Shown: in pieces, positions 54,050-63,171 of the stretch | How positions within the stretch are numbered: the stretch's first letter is position 1 | Layout: every line of letters starts with the position of its first letter | Assembly: GCF_900110415.1 (NCBI RefSeq) | Contig: NZ_FODR01000013.1 | Location: 124,001-188,000, forward strand | Direction: 5' to 3' | Length of the DNA stretch: 64,000 bases | Source: Mucilaginibacter sp. OK283 | Lineage (GTDB): Bacteria; Bacteroidota; Bacteroidia; Sphingobacteriales; Sphingobacteriaceae | Notes under the pieces: model-generated | What the model was told of the DNA's origin: nothing | Database searches by the model: none | Seen by the model: the letters and a program-made list of their open reading frames with translations, nothing else | Program-made: the position numbers and the translations under genes

Positions 54050-54079
54050 AAAGGCCCCGCGGTAATCCCGGGGCCTTTG
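54050..54079 (+). terminator. Terminator of the GH13 gene
   Basis: AAAGGCCCCG-CGGTAATC-CGGGGCCTTTG, then T-rich sequence, 24 bases after the stop. Confidence 0.9.
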
Positions 54080-54178
54080 TTATTTAATTTTTTTTTACGC
54101 GATAAAACTTTAATTGCCTTATTTATAACAGATTGTTAATTATTTAACTGTACATTCGCCTAATTAAATAAAAATATA

Positions 54179-54367
54179 ATGCAAGGAACAGTAAAATTTT
54201 TCAATGAAAGCAAAGGATTCGGATTTATCGTACCAACAAATGGTGGTGCCGAAGTTTTTGTACATGCCTCAGGCCTTATCGACACTATCCGTGAAAACGA
54301 TAGCGTTACCTACGATGTAGAACAAGGTAAAAAAGGCTTAAATGCGGTAAATGTAAAAGTAGGTTAA
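54179..54367 (+). CDS. Cold shock domain protein
   Basis: 62 residues, a single five-stranded OB fold that binds single-stranded RNA/DNA. RNP1 is KGFGFIVP (12-19) and RNP2 is VFVHASG. It starts MQGTVKFFNESKGFG exactly as CspA-type proteins do and has its own terminator. Confidence 0.95.
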   Translation: MQGTVKFFNESKGFGFIVPTNGGAEVFVHASGLIDTIRENDSVTYDVEQGKKGLNAVNVKVG

Positions 54368-54395
54368 TAAATAAACTATTATTATAATCGTACAA

Positions 54396-54428
54396 GCATC
54401 TGTTCTTAAAGAGCAGATGCTTTTTTTT
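54396..54428 (+). terminator. Terminator of the cold shock gene
   Basis: GCATCTG-TTCTTAAAGAG-CAGATGC followed by TTTTTTTT, 28 bases after the stop. Confidence 0.92.
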
Positions 54429-54454
54429 GGGGTAAAGTTTTGTATCAAAAAAGG

Positions 54455-54725
54455 CTGTCATGCTGAGGAACGAAGCTTATATTCGCGAACGATGCATGAC
54501 GAATATTGCATAGGTATGCAGATCCTTCGTTCATACCCATGACAAGTTAAAAAACGGTAGTCATCCTGAACTTGTTTCAGGATTCCACAAGACAAGTGAC
54601 CCGCATGAAGTATACTTAGCACATGGGGTGCTGAAACAAGTTGCATGACACTAGGGAGAAATCATTGTCATTCTTCCCTCAGAATTTCGCGAAATTTTAC
54701 AACCCAGCATGACAGGAGGGGGAAT
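54455..54725. repeat. Cluster of degenerate palindromic repeats
   Basis: The 422-base gap between the cold shock gene and rpoD holds a degenerate GTCATGCTGAGGAACGAAG...GATCCTTCG element, then a GTCATCCTGAACTTGTTTC...GAAACAAGTTGCATGAC inverted pair (about 54560-54650), then GTCATTCTTCCCTCAGAA...AGCATGACAG. Three related palindromes are nested next to each other. No gene is seen. Confidence 0.75.
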
Positions 54726-54789
54726 TGTAATCACAAAAAAAACGCGAACAATTTTCATCATTCGCGTTCCTTATAATCTGCTAAATCGT

Positions 54790-55650
54790 TTAGTTCAAAT
54801 ACGATTGTAAAAGATTTGATTTTGAGTTGTGGCGTAAACGCATCAACGCTTTATCTTTTAACTGGCGCACACGCTCGCGGGTAAGGTTAAACTTCTCGCC
54901 AATTTCTTCTAACGAATGGGCGGCATAACCACCTAATCCAAAGAAAAGGATAATAACCTCGCGGTCGCGTTCGGCAAGGATACCTAATGAGCGTTTGATC
55001 TCTTGTGACAATGAGTCCATCATCAGTTCGGTATCGGTTGCTGCATCGGTGCTTTGCAAAACATCAAGCAAGGTATTTTCTTCACCCTGTATAAACGGAG
55101 CGTCCATAGATACCTGGCGGCCTGCATTGCTTAATGAATCGGCAATTTTATCAACAGATATTTCAAGGTCCTCGGCCAGTTCTTCCGGTGTTGGTTGTCT
55201 TTCAAATTCCTGCTCTAATTTTGAAGCCGCTTTATGAATTTTGCTTAATGAACCAATTTGGTTCAAAGGTAAACGCACGATACGTGACTGCTCGGCAACG
55301 GCAGATAATATAGATTGGCGGATCCACCATACTGCGTATGAAATGAATTTAAAGCCTTTTGTTTCGTCAAAACGTTTAGCCGCTTTAATTAAACCTAAGT
55401 TACCTTCGTTAATTAAATCGCCTAAAGTAAGGCCCTGGTTTTGGTATTGCTTTGCCACAGATACCACAAAACGAAGGTTTGTTTTTGTCAAACGCTCTAA
55501 TGCGGCCTGGTCGCCCTCACGGATCTTTTGCGCCAGGATCACTTCTTCCTGGGCAGATATTAAATCTACTTTACCTATCTCGTGAAGGTATTTTTCAAGT
55601 GACTGAGATTCACGATTGGTAATGGATTGGGATATTTTGAGTTGTCTCAT
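54790..55650 (-). CDS. rpoD: RNA polymerase primary sigma factor
   Basis: The housekeeping sigma-70, 286 residues, the short Bacteroidota form. Region 1.2 SQSLEKYLHEIGKVDLIS; region 2 ending DETKGFKFISYAVWWIRQSI; region 3 LNQIGSLSKIHKAAS; region 4 HTH SLEEIGEKFNLTRERVRQLKD. The large acidic region 1.1 of proteobacteria is absent. It recognises the TAnnTTTG promoters noted here. Upstream are a long leader of about 240 bases and a -7 box. Confidence 0.96.
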   Translation of the reverse strand: MRQLKISQSITNRESQSLEKYLHEIGKVDLISAQEEVILAQKIREGDQAALERLTKTNLRFVVSVAKQYQNQGLTLGDLINEGNLGLIKAAKRFDETKGFKFISYAVWWIRQSILSAVAEQSRIVRLPLNQIGSLSKIHKAASKLEQEFERQPTPEELAEDLEISVDKIADSLSNAGRQVSMDAPFIQGEENTLLDVLQSTDAATDTELMMDSLSQEIKRSLGILAERDREVIILFFGLGGYAAHSLEEIGEKFNLTRERVRQLKDKALMRLRHNSKSNLLQSYLN

Positions 55651-55992
55651 TTTTATTGAATAGATTTATTTCAGCTAATTATATGTCCGATAAGAATTTA
55701 CACGGTTGGTTTAACCTGCTCTATAAAAATATGATCATTTAACGGTGCTCCTAAATTTTTTCTGAACCCGGGATACTGATGATGCAGGGGTTGGCTTTTT
55801 GATACTATTGCAGTAGGATGCGCGGTGTTTACCGTATTGAAATATGTTGCAGTTACCGGTAAGTGTATAATCAATCGTGATCTCTCTTAAATGGATTCAC
55901 AAAGATACGCATTCAATTGCTATTATTGTGTCAAAAATACATCTATTTTATTTGTTATAAATGAGGCACATATCGTACCATTTTTATAACCG
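55651..55992. other. 342-base rpoD upstream region
   Basis: Contains the candidate rpoD -7 box at 55900-55907 and about 240 bases of presumed leader. No other gene is seen. Confidence 0.5.
55900..55907 (-). promoter_or_regulatory. -7 box (TATCTTTG) of rpoD
   Basis: The minus strand reads GCGTATCTTTGTGAATCC, a perfect TAnnTTTG. The nearest upstream TTG (TTTTTGACAC) is 24 bases away, longer than the usual spacing. Confidence 0.45.
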
Positions 55993-58470
55993 TCAAGAGC
56001 CTGTTTTGTCATCGGTATTTTCAGTTTTTTTATCATCTTTTTTGTCTTTATCGCGGTTTTTGTTCCACTTGATTTTTATTTTGCCATCATCGCCATCGGC
56101 TGCCAAAATATGCAACACGATCCCCTTCATACGCTTTTTATTACGTTCGGTTGCGTCTATTATTGCCGTATCGCCTTTTGGGTTACGCAAAGGTATATCC
56201 AATGCTATATTTGTGCCCCTTGATAGTGAGTAAACGCCGGCTACATTCATGTTAATAGCACTTGAATTAATTTGCATGGGGCTGATGTTTATTTTATCCC
56301 CATCAATATCAAACTTCATATTAAGCGTTTGAAAGCGGATATTGTTTAAATCCCTGAACGGAAAAGCGAATTTACCTACGCTTGTAATGGGCTTAAAGTT
56401 TAGCAATGCACCTTCTTTTAAATCAACGGTTGTTAAGCCCTTCAGGCTGCCGGGTACAATATCGCCAGCACCATTAATTTTACCGGTGATGTGAGCCTGT
56501 GCCGATAAAAATCCGCTCAGGTTTTTTGATGTAAAACTATTCATCCCGAAGTTGTTAAACGCCAGGAAAAAGTTACTGGTATTTACGTTGTCAATTTTAG
56601 TATTGATGGTAAAATCATTTACCTTTCCATTCTGTACAAAATTGCCGTTAAGTTTTAATGAGCCACCGGCATGTTTAACACTTAAGTTGTTAACCTTAAT
56701 GCTGTTATCGGCCATTAAAAAGTCGGCAGTGGCATCGGTGGCCAAAAAGTTTTTATAATATACTTTATCAACCTGCAGGTGAACGTCGGCAGTGCCTTTT
56801 TCAAACGCGGTACTCAGGGCATCGTTCATATTGGCTTTTTTACCTCTTTTAACCTTTTCAACAGGCTCGGCCCGGTTTAAAAAGCCAAGAAACTCGGCCA
56901 AATGTAATTGCGGACTGTGTACCCGCCACTTAAGTACTATTTTTTCGGGAGCGGTATAGTACAGGTTTAAAAAATTGTTCACCCGGCCATTCATGTAAAC
57001 AATGCTTTGACCCGATTGCATGCGGATGTTATTCAGCAGCAAATCGTTACCTGCAAACTTGATAGTGATGGCGCTGTTTTTAAAGTTGAGGTTACGGGGC
57101 AGGTAACTCACATTGGCATTTTTTATGTTGATAGTACCGCCTAACTGCGGTTTCGAGATTCTGTAATTAACCAGGTCGGCTTTGTAGGCCAGCTTAAGAT
57201 CGGCATAACCTTTGGTAAAGCGCAGGTCATCGTCGCCAATGGCGCCGTTTAGTTTTGCAATATCAAAATTCGATTTAAAAATGCCCGTGGCCACCGGTGT
57301 ATTCAGGTTATTTATAAAAGCCGTATCAATGGTAAATGGCACCTTTTTATAGGTACCGTTAAAATGATAGAGTTCGATAACGGAGTTATCATCATTAAGT
57401 CCTCTGCCATTAATATAATTATTAGAAAACACCCCGCTAAAGCTGCAGTTTTCAATCGTAACACCCGGCATGGTAACAATATTATCGCTTATCCGGGCAG
57501 TAACAAATATGGATGGATCGCCCCCGCCGCCAAAAGTGCCTGCAATTTTACAAGTTACGGCTATCGGGGCATCAATATTAAACATTTTAAGGCTTTTGGT
57601 AATGTTGGGCGCCAGCAGGTTGGATGCATCTGTCCACAAAATTTTATCGTTGGCAATGTTAAGCGCAAAATTCACGTTCGGCTTGCCCAGGTCAAATTTA
57701 CCACCTATAGTAAAGGCATCACTACCGATATTTAAAACCTTAGGGGCAACTGTAATTTGTTTTGATGGTTGATGGTAGCTGATATCAAAATCGCCGGTGA
57801 GTAGTTTATCTTTCATAAAGCTACCTTTCCTGGTGTTAAAAGAAAAGCTTTTAACCATTGTTTTCAGGCTGATGAAAGCGTGCCAGCCGGTAACAGGCCA
57901 CTGCATGCGGCCATCAACATCCTGTACCTCAAACTTAAATAACTTGAAGGCCTTGCGGTCGTCAACGGTAAAATTCACATTGGTTAAACCAAAGCGTTTG
58001 ATCTGGGTAGATGGGCTGGTGTTTTTCTCTATTTTAACAGAATCCGTTGGTTTGTTTTTAAAAACGGCGGTGTTGCTGTACCCTGAGCTATCGGTAAACA
58101 AATCAATAACAGCATTGCTGATATCTATTTTATTGATTTCCACGCTGCCATGCAGTAAAGCCGCGGCATTTACAGATACATCGAAGTTTTTGGCATCTAA
58201 CAGGGTATGGCGGTGTGCCGGCCATTGCTTGTCTTTTATAACCACATCCTTGAGGCTTACCGAAACACCGGGGAAGCCCTTGAAAAATGCAGGATCGAGT
58301 TTACCAATGGTAAGCGTACCATTAAGGTTTTTGTTGAGTTCGGCGGTCATCATTTTTAACACCTTTTCTTTGTTGAAGATGATGTACATGGAAACGCCTG
58401 CAAACGCGATGATTACAACGCCTATCAATGACCCTAACACTTTTAATACTACTTTACTCCATTTAGGCAT
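55993..58470 (-). CDS. AsmA-like outer-membrane-assembly/lipid transport protein
   Basis: 825 residues. One N-terminal membrane helix (VLGSLIGVVIIAFAGVSMYII), then a long periplasmic beta-rich groove-like repeat body with the AsmA signature opening (LTIGKLDPAFFKGFPGVSVSL) and the AsmA C-terminal region (LSAQAHITGKINGAGDIVPGS...ALLNFKPI). AsmA/TamB-like proteins move phospholipids or help outer membrane biogenesis. The lysine/aspartate-rich tail (NRDKDKKDDKKTEN) is unstructured. Confidence 0.85.
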   Translation of the reverse strand: MPKWSKVVLKVLGSLIGVVIIAFAGVSMYIIFNKEKVLKMMTAELNKNLNGTLTIGKLDPAFFKGFPGVSVSLKDVVIKDKQWPAHRHTLLDAKNFDVSVNAAALLHGSVEINKIDISNAVIDLFTDSSGYSNTAVFKNKPTDSVKIEKNTSPSTQIKRFGLTNVNFTVDDRKAFKLFKFEVQDVDGRMQWPVTGWHAFISLKTMVKSFSFNTRKGSFMKDKLLTGDFDISYHQPSKQITVAPKVLNIGSDAFTIGGKFDLGKPNVNFALNIANDKILWTDASNLLAPNITKSLKMFNIDAPIAVTCKIAGTFGGGGDPSIFVTARISDNIVTMPGVTIENCSFSGVFSNNYINGRGLNDDNSVIELYHFNGTYKKVPFTIDTAFINNLNTPVATGIFKSNFDIAKLNGAIGDDDLRFTKGYADLKLAYKADLVNYRISKPQLGGTINIKNANVSYLPRNLNFKNSAITIKFAGNDLLLNNIRMQSGQSIVYMNGRVNNFLNLYYTAPEKIVLKWRVHSPQLHLAEFLGFLNRAEPVEKVKRGKKANMNDALSTAFEKGTADVHLQVDKVYYKNFLATDATADFLMADNSIKVNNLSVKHAGGSLKLNGNFVQNGKVNDFTINTKIDNVNTSNFFLAFNNFGMNSFTSKNLSGFLSAQAHITGKINGAGDIVPGSLKGLTTVDLKEGALLNFKPITSVGKFAFPFRDLNNIRFQTLNMKFDIDGDKINISPMQINSSAINMNVAGVYSLSRGTNIALDIPLRNPKGDTAIIDATERNKKRMKGIVLHILAADGDDGKIKIKWNKNRDKDKKDDKKTENTDDKTGS

Positions 58471-58567
58471 TGCTAACTATTTTATCATACAAAGCGCGGA
58501 TGTTGATTAATTGTTTGATAGCTACAGATTTAAACACTAAAGTTGTTACAATTGGGTTCAGTGGCCT

Positions 58568-58683
58568 GATGTGTGAGGTCAGGGGTCTGTGTTCTGAGAT
58601 CGGAAGTTCTCCAAGGTAAAAGTTCGGCCCGCACTACACGTCCTACAGACCACACACCACAGTCCTCAGACAACAGATCTCAC
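58568..58683. repeat. Imperfect inverted repeat between the AsmA and DoxX-like genes
   Basis: GTGTGAGGTCAGGGGTCTGTG...TTCTGAGATC on the left is loosely mirrored by CAGACCACACACCACAG-TCCTCAGACAACAGATCTCAC on the right. Family membership is uncertain. Confidence 0.45.
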
Positions 58684-58685
58684 AA

Positions 58686-59987
58686 TTACCTGTTGCGCTC
58701 GCTTAGCCAGTGGAACTGCCGTTCGGCCAGCTGGAAGTGACGGTTTGTCCGTTTCAGTACTACATACAGGTTATCATTATGCAATTTGCCCAATAACTTT
58801 ATGGTTGTGCTATCAGGCTGTTCATACCTGAAACTGGCCATCCATAAGCTGTCACCGGCCATTTTTTTTATTTTTAAAATATGTTTTGCCTCATCGGTAG
58901 TGTAGGCAAAATACCCCCGTTTATAGCGCTGCCTGAAGGCGGTGTCGGCAGTTTTGATACTGCCGGTGCCATTTTCTAAAATCAAGTCATGCCATCGTAA
59001 AGTATCTGCAATGGATAAAGGAACCTCCTTATTATTTACCGAGTAAATGAAAACTTCGTATACACCGTTTTTTAGCGACTGCTTAGCCGGTGCTGCATTT
59101 GTTTCGTGGTAGTATTGCCAGTTATTTATAATTTGCATAAAAACTGCCAGTATTATAAATATACATTTGAATACAATCCTACCACAGCGCATCCATTTTT
59201 TGGTGTATCTAAAATGATAGGCATCGGCAACTGGCGCCGGCTTATTGAGTACAAAAAAGTAATAAAGCCGACCTGCCTCGTTAGCCAGTAAAAACAAACT
59301 CACCAAAGTAAGTTCCATAGAAAATAGCTTAACCGGGATATCATAACTCAGGTTAAGCATCATTACATTACCAAATACGCCGGCCGCCATAAATACGCCG
59401 AAAGTTGCTGTACGGCGGTTTAGCAGCAGCAAGCCAACCAATGTTTCCATAACGCCCGAAAATACCTGGTAGGTTTTGGAGTAACCGATAAACATCCACG
59501 ATAAACGCATGGGCAGCAAATCGCCAAGTGGCGTGGCCAATTGATGCAGATTTGGAAACGGCATTTGCAAGGCGTATATTTTAAGTATACCGTAGCTTAA
59601 GGCAAAAAAAGCAAGGTAATAACGGGCTGCCAGGCAAAGCCAGTAATTGAGATGGGTGTAGTTAACGCGCTTCCGGTCGAGCACCGACCATATAAGGCAG
59701 CCAATAACCGTTACACTTAACATCGCCCACAGTTGTGCCCATGCCCACGAGGTATCACCGCTGCCATTTGGCTGCACCAATACCTCACGAACATGAAAAA
59801 ATAGCTTGTTAGATGTGGTTACAGCCCAATCGACAAAGGAATAGTAAAAAGACAATAACTTGCCAACTCCCGGGATTTCGGCCAGCCAGGCCAGCGGCGC
59901 TATCTGCAGGGTAAGGTAAATGAAAAAAAAGCGGAAGGCTATCAGCCTCCATATTGGCCATGGTGCATTGGTTTGGGTAGGTGTCAT
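58686..59987 (-). CDS. DoxX-like multi-spanning membrane protein
   Basis: 433 residues with about seven hydrophobic segments in the N-terminal 280 residues (IWRLIAFRFFFIYLTLQIAPL; WAQLWAMLSVTVIGCLIW; YYLAFFALSYGILKIYAL; ETLVGLLLLNRRTATFG). A soluble beta-rich extracytoplasmic domain (about 300-433, GVYEVFIYSVNNKEVPL) follows. The Gly/Lys-Ile topology resembles DoxX/HTTM-type proteins, but I cannot confirm the family or any substrate. Confidence 0.65.
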   Translation of the reverse strand: MTPTQTNAPWPIWRLIAFRFFFIYLTLQIAPLAWLAEIPGVGKLLSFYYSFVDWAVTTSNKLFFHVREVLVQPNGSGDTSWAWAQLWAMLSVTVIGCLIWSVLDRKRVNYTHLNYWLCLAARYYLAFFALSYGILKIYALQMPFPNLHQLATPLGDLLPMRLSWMFIGYSKTYQVFSGVMETLVGLLLLNRRTATFGVFMAAGVFGNVMMLNLSYDIPVKLFSMELTLVSLFLLANEAGRLYYFFVLNKPAPVADAYHFRYTKKWMRCGRIVFKCIFIILAVFMQIINNWQYYHETNAAPAKQSLKNGVYEVFIYSVNNKEVPLSIADTLRWHDLILENGTGSIKTADTAFRQRYKRGYFAYTTDEAKHILKIKKMAGDSLWMASFRYEQPDSTTIKLLGKLHNDNLYVVLKRTNRHFQLAERQFHWLSERNR

Positions 59988-60151
59988 TTACAGGTAATAA
60001 GGTTGATGTGGTACTGAATTAAAAGCAAACACCAATATAAGTTATTTTTTGGTATTTGTATTTAATTGTAATATAAAGTGCTGGTTTTGAATTATTTTTA
60101 ATAGCCTGTATCGCTGCGGATACTAAATTCGTATTAATACTAAAACTAATC

Positions 60152-60484
60152 ATGAAATTGCTTGCTATCATCTTTTGTTTAGGGTTGCTATTTGCATCCT
60201 GTAAAAAGAATAACGAAACCCCGTATCAAAGTAATGGGGTTTTAACAGGCTACGACCTTCGTATGTGCCCTTCGCCTTTATGTGGTGGCTTACTGATCAC
60301 CATTAAAAACGATACCGCAAAAAATCCACCTTCCTATTATCATATCAACTCCTCGCTGGCGCAATTGGGAATTAATGAAAATACCCGGTTCCCGATAAAC
60401 GTTAATTTAAATTACAAAAAGGATACGGGCATTTTTGCTACATACAATTATATAGTTGTTACTCAAATAAAGGTGCTTAACTAA
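60152..60484 (+). CDS. Small lipoprotein, twin copy 1
   Basis: 110 residues. SPII signal (CLGLLFASCKKN, Cys about 17). Followed by a Cys-containing loop CPSPLCGG and the strings TIKNDTAKNPPSYYHINSS, FPINVNLNYKKD, YIVVTQIKVLN. Paralogous to the next gene, 12 bases away. Function unknown; no recognised family. Confidence 0.7.
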   Translation: MKLLAIIFCLGLLFASCKKNNETPYQSNGVLTGYDLRMCPSPLCGGLLITIKNDTAKNPPSYYHINSSLAQLGINENTRFPINVNLNYKKDTGIFATYNYIVVTQIKVLN

Positions 60485-60495
60485 TACAATGAAAT

Positions 60496-60822
60496 ATGAA
60501 ACATTTGTTTTTTATTGTTTTTGCCCTATTGGTGCTTGCCGGGTGTAAAAAAGACAGTACCAAAATTTACGCGAGCCAGGGCACAATATTAGGCGTTGAT
60601 AACCGGTATTGTATTAATTGCGGCGGCATTGAAATTGCCATTAAAAATGATACTACAAAAAATGCACCCGCTTTTTATAAGATAAACAGCAGTAAATCGG
60701 CTACGGTCAATCTTGGTTCGAACCCTAAGTTTCCAATTAACGTGACTCTGGACTGGAAACACGATGACGAGATATATGGCGGGAATTATATTATTGTTAC
60801 CCGAATTAAGATATTAAATTAA
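60496..60822 (+). CDS. Small lipoprotein, twin copy 2
   Basis: 108 residues with lipobox LVLAGCKKDS. Matches copy 1 in layout: CINCGG (Cys pair), AIKNDTTKNAPAFYKINSS, FPINVTLDWKHDD, YIIVTRIKILN. The conserved two-Cys loop may be a disulfide. Tandem duplicates of this kind suggest a recent duplication followed by divergence. Confidence 0.7.
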   Translation: MKHLFFIVFALLVLAGCKKDSTKIYASQGTILGVDNRYCINCGGIEIAIKNDTTKNAPAFYKINSSKSATVNLGSNPKFPINVTLDWKHDDEIYGGNYIIVTRIKILN

Positions 60823-61035
60823 GACGATATTGAAATTAAAAAAGCAAAACGTTATGGGTATGTATCAGCCTACGGTTTAAATTCAGCAATGACATGCTAC
60901 AAATGGGCTGTTCCTTTGGCTTGCAGTTAATGTGCAATATCAAAAAATGTAATCCCTATGAGGTAAGAATTATTATTTATCAGGTTATAACCCGAAAATT
61001 ATACAATTGCTACCTTGCAGCCCTGAATTTTAGAC

Positions 61036-61962
61036 ATGAAAAACATCTTCGATAATTTTATTCAAAAAAAGGGCTTGGTTGTTCTTGATGGGGCAATGGC
61101 AACTGAGCTGGAGGCGAGGGGTGCTGATCTTAACCATAGTTTATGGTCGGCAAAACTGTTAAACGAGAACCCGGAGCTGATTAAGCAGGTACACTATGAT
61201 TATTTAATGGCAGGCGCCGATGTCATAACAACCGCCAGCTACCAGGCCAGCTTTGAAGGTTTTGCAAAGCACGGATATACAACCGAAGAAGCTATCGGCT
61301 TGATGCAGCTGAGCGTACAATTGGCTTTTGATGCGCGTGATGAGTTTATCAAAGCGTTCCCCGGCCGTGAAAGGCCATTGGTAGCTGCCTCGGTAGGGCC
61401 TTATGGGGCGTCATTGGCCGATGGATCAGAGTATCGGGGCAATTACGGTGTAGGCATTGAAGATTTGAAAGCGTTTCACCGCCGCCGGATGCAGGTATTA
61501 ATAGAAACCGGGGCAGATGTACTGGCATGCGAAACCATTCCGTGTATAGATGAGGCCGTTGCGTTGCAGGAATTGTTAGCGGAGTTTCCCGGCGTACAAG
61601 CCTGGATCAGTTTCAGCTGTAAAGATGAAAGCCACCTGAGCAGCGGGGAAGATTTTGCCGATGCTGTAAAATTGTTAAATCAATCGGCACAGGTAGTAGC
61701 GGTTGGTGTTAACTGCACCGCGCCACAGCATATAGCTTCATTAGTAAAGATAGCGGCCACGAATACCAGTAAGTATATCCTGGTTTATCCAAACAAGGGC
61801 GAAGTTTGGGATGCTGTAAATAAATGTTGGTTGCCTGCCAGCACCGGTCATTCCCATTTTTATGACGGGGCAAAAAGCTGGTATTTGGCGGGCGCCAAAA
61901 TTATTGGCGGCTGCTGTAAAACAACGCCTGAAGATATTTTGCAATTGCAGCAGTTGGGGTGA
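61036..61962 (+). CDS. mmuM: Homocysteine S-methyltransferase
   Basis: Methylates homocysteine to methionine using S-methylmethionine or S-adenosylmethionine. 308 residues, full length. TIM barrel with LDGAMATELEARGADL at the start and zinc Cys residues in VGVNCTAPQHI and IIGGCCKTTPEDI. A TACCTTGC -7-like box at 61011-61018 lies 17 bases before the ATG. No mmuP permease is adjacent. Confidence 0.93.
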   Translation: MKNIFDNFIQKKGLVVLDGAMATELEARGADLNHSLWSAKLLNENPELIKQVHYDYLMAGADVITTASYQASFEGFAKHGYTTEEAIGLMQLSVQLAFDARDEFIKAFPGRERPLVAASVGPYGASLADGSEYRGNYGVGIEDLKAFHRRRMQVLIETGADVLACETIPCIDEAVALQELLAEFPGVQAWISFSCKDESHLSSGEDFADAVKLLNQSAQVVAVGVNCTAPQHIASLVKIAATNTSKYILVYPNKGEVWDAVNKCWLPASTGHSHFYDGAKSWYLAGAKIIGGCCKTTPEDILQLQQLG

Positions 61963-62308
61963 GGTGAAAGGTAAAAGGCGAACGGGTAAAAAGTTAGAGA
62001 TGAAAGGGGGCCAGGGCAAACGCATCTAAATAGTTAACTGCGATAAGCTGTTGTTTAATAATAGCTAAGGGAATAAGCTTATAGCGTTGGGAAGATATAA
62101 GCATCAAACGATACCTTATTTTTATTTGGATACGCCTAAATTGCGAGATCAATTTAGTGTTAACCGTGCCAAAATACAAAATACTGATTATTAGATATTT
62201 ATGTAAAAAAATATTCAAAATATGTTAAGTTATGTTAACCCAATTAGATGCGTTTGCCCTGGAAAAGGGGCTGAATAGTTATTGGAATGATAGTGCTGAA
62301 TAAAACAA
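61963..62308. other. 346-base gap after mmuM
   Basis: It begins with a half-copy of the GGTGAAAGGTAAAAGGC repeat and is otherwise AT-rich. No gene or tRNA is recognised. Confidence 0.55.
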
Positions 62309-63082
62309 TTGAGCTGCGGTTCCTATTATAATTGGGTGGATAACGATAATTTATTTTACGCTGGTATAAGCGGTTTGCAAATCCCAATCCCCAAACGCGA
62401 TTTTCCGCCGGAATTGGGACATCTGAGCAGGTTAGGATTTTATGCTACTTTGTTCAACTCTATAGAGATTAACAGTTCGTTTTATAAACTACCTATTGGT
62501 AAAACCGTTGCCAAATGGGCTGCCGAAGTGCCCCATCACTTTAAGTTTACCTATAAATTGTGGCGCGAGATAACGCATAACAAAAACCTGGCTTTTAACC
62601 CCGAAGATGTGGAACGTTTTATGCAGGCAGTTGGCCAGGCAGGTGATAAAAAAGGTTGCCTGCTGGTACAGTTCCCGGCCAGTATACAGGTAAATAACCT
62701 GCATGCGCTTGAGCGGTTAATCAGCACAATCCGGCTAAACGACCCGGGCTGTGAATGGAAGGTGGCAGTTGAGTTCAGACACCGGAGTTGGTATCGTGAC
62801 GATATATATGAACTGCTGGCGCGGTATAATATGGGCATGGTATTGCATGATATGCCGGCATCTGCAAGCCCGTTGATAACTGTTCATGATGATGTAGTTT
62901 ACCTGCGGTTTCATGGCCCCGAAGGGGGATACCGCGGCAGCTATGCCGATGACTTTTTATATGAATATGCACAATATGTAAAAGAATGGCTGGCAGACGG
63001 CAAAACGGTTTATGCTTATTTTAACAACACTATGGGCAATGCCTTAAACAACCTCCAAATGTTGAACCGGTACGCCGGTTAG
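62309..63082 (+). CDS. DUF72 domain protein
   Basis: 257 residues of a TIM-barrel-like DUF72 fold: YAGISGLQIPIPKRDFPP, YATLFNSIEINSSFYKLP, FKFTYKLWREITH, CLLVQFPASIQV, AVEFRHRSWYRDD, YLRFHGPEGGYRG, VYAYFNNTMGN. The function is not firmly known. The start is a TTG at 62309: an in-frame TGA at 62297 leaves no ATG upstream, so the start is forced to TTG or an ATA. Confidence 0.88.
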   Translation: MSCGSYYNWVDNDNLFYAGISGLQIPIPKRDFPPELGHLSRLGFYATLFNSIEINSSFYKLPIGKTVAKWAAEVPHHFKFTYKLWREITHNKNLAFNPEDVERFMQAVGQAGDKKGCLLVQFPASIQVNNLHALERLISTIRLNDPGCEWKVAVEFRHRSWYRDDIYELLARYNMGMVLHDMPASASPLITVHDDVVYLRFHGPEGGYRGSYADDFLYEYAQYVKEWLADGKTVYAYFNNTMGNALNNLQMLNRYAG

Positions 63083-63171
63083 AATATTGCCTGCAAAAAA
63101 CACTCCAGGCAAGCCGGTTAACGTACTTTTTTCAATTAGCATTAATATGCGCCCCTTGCATCAATTCTAAC

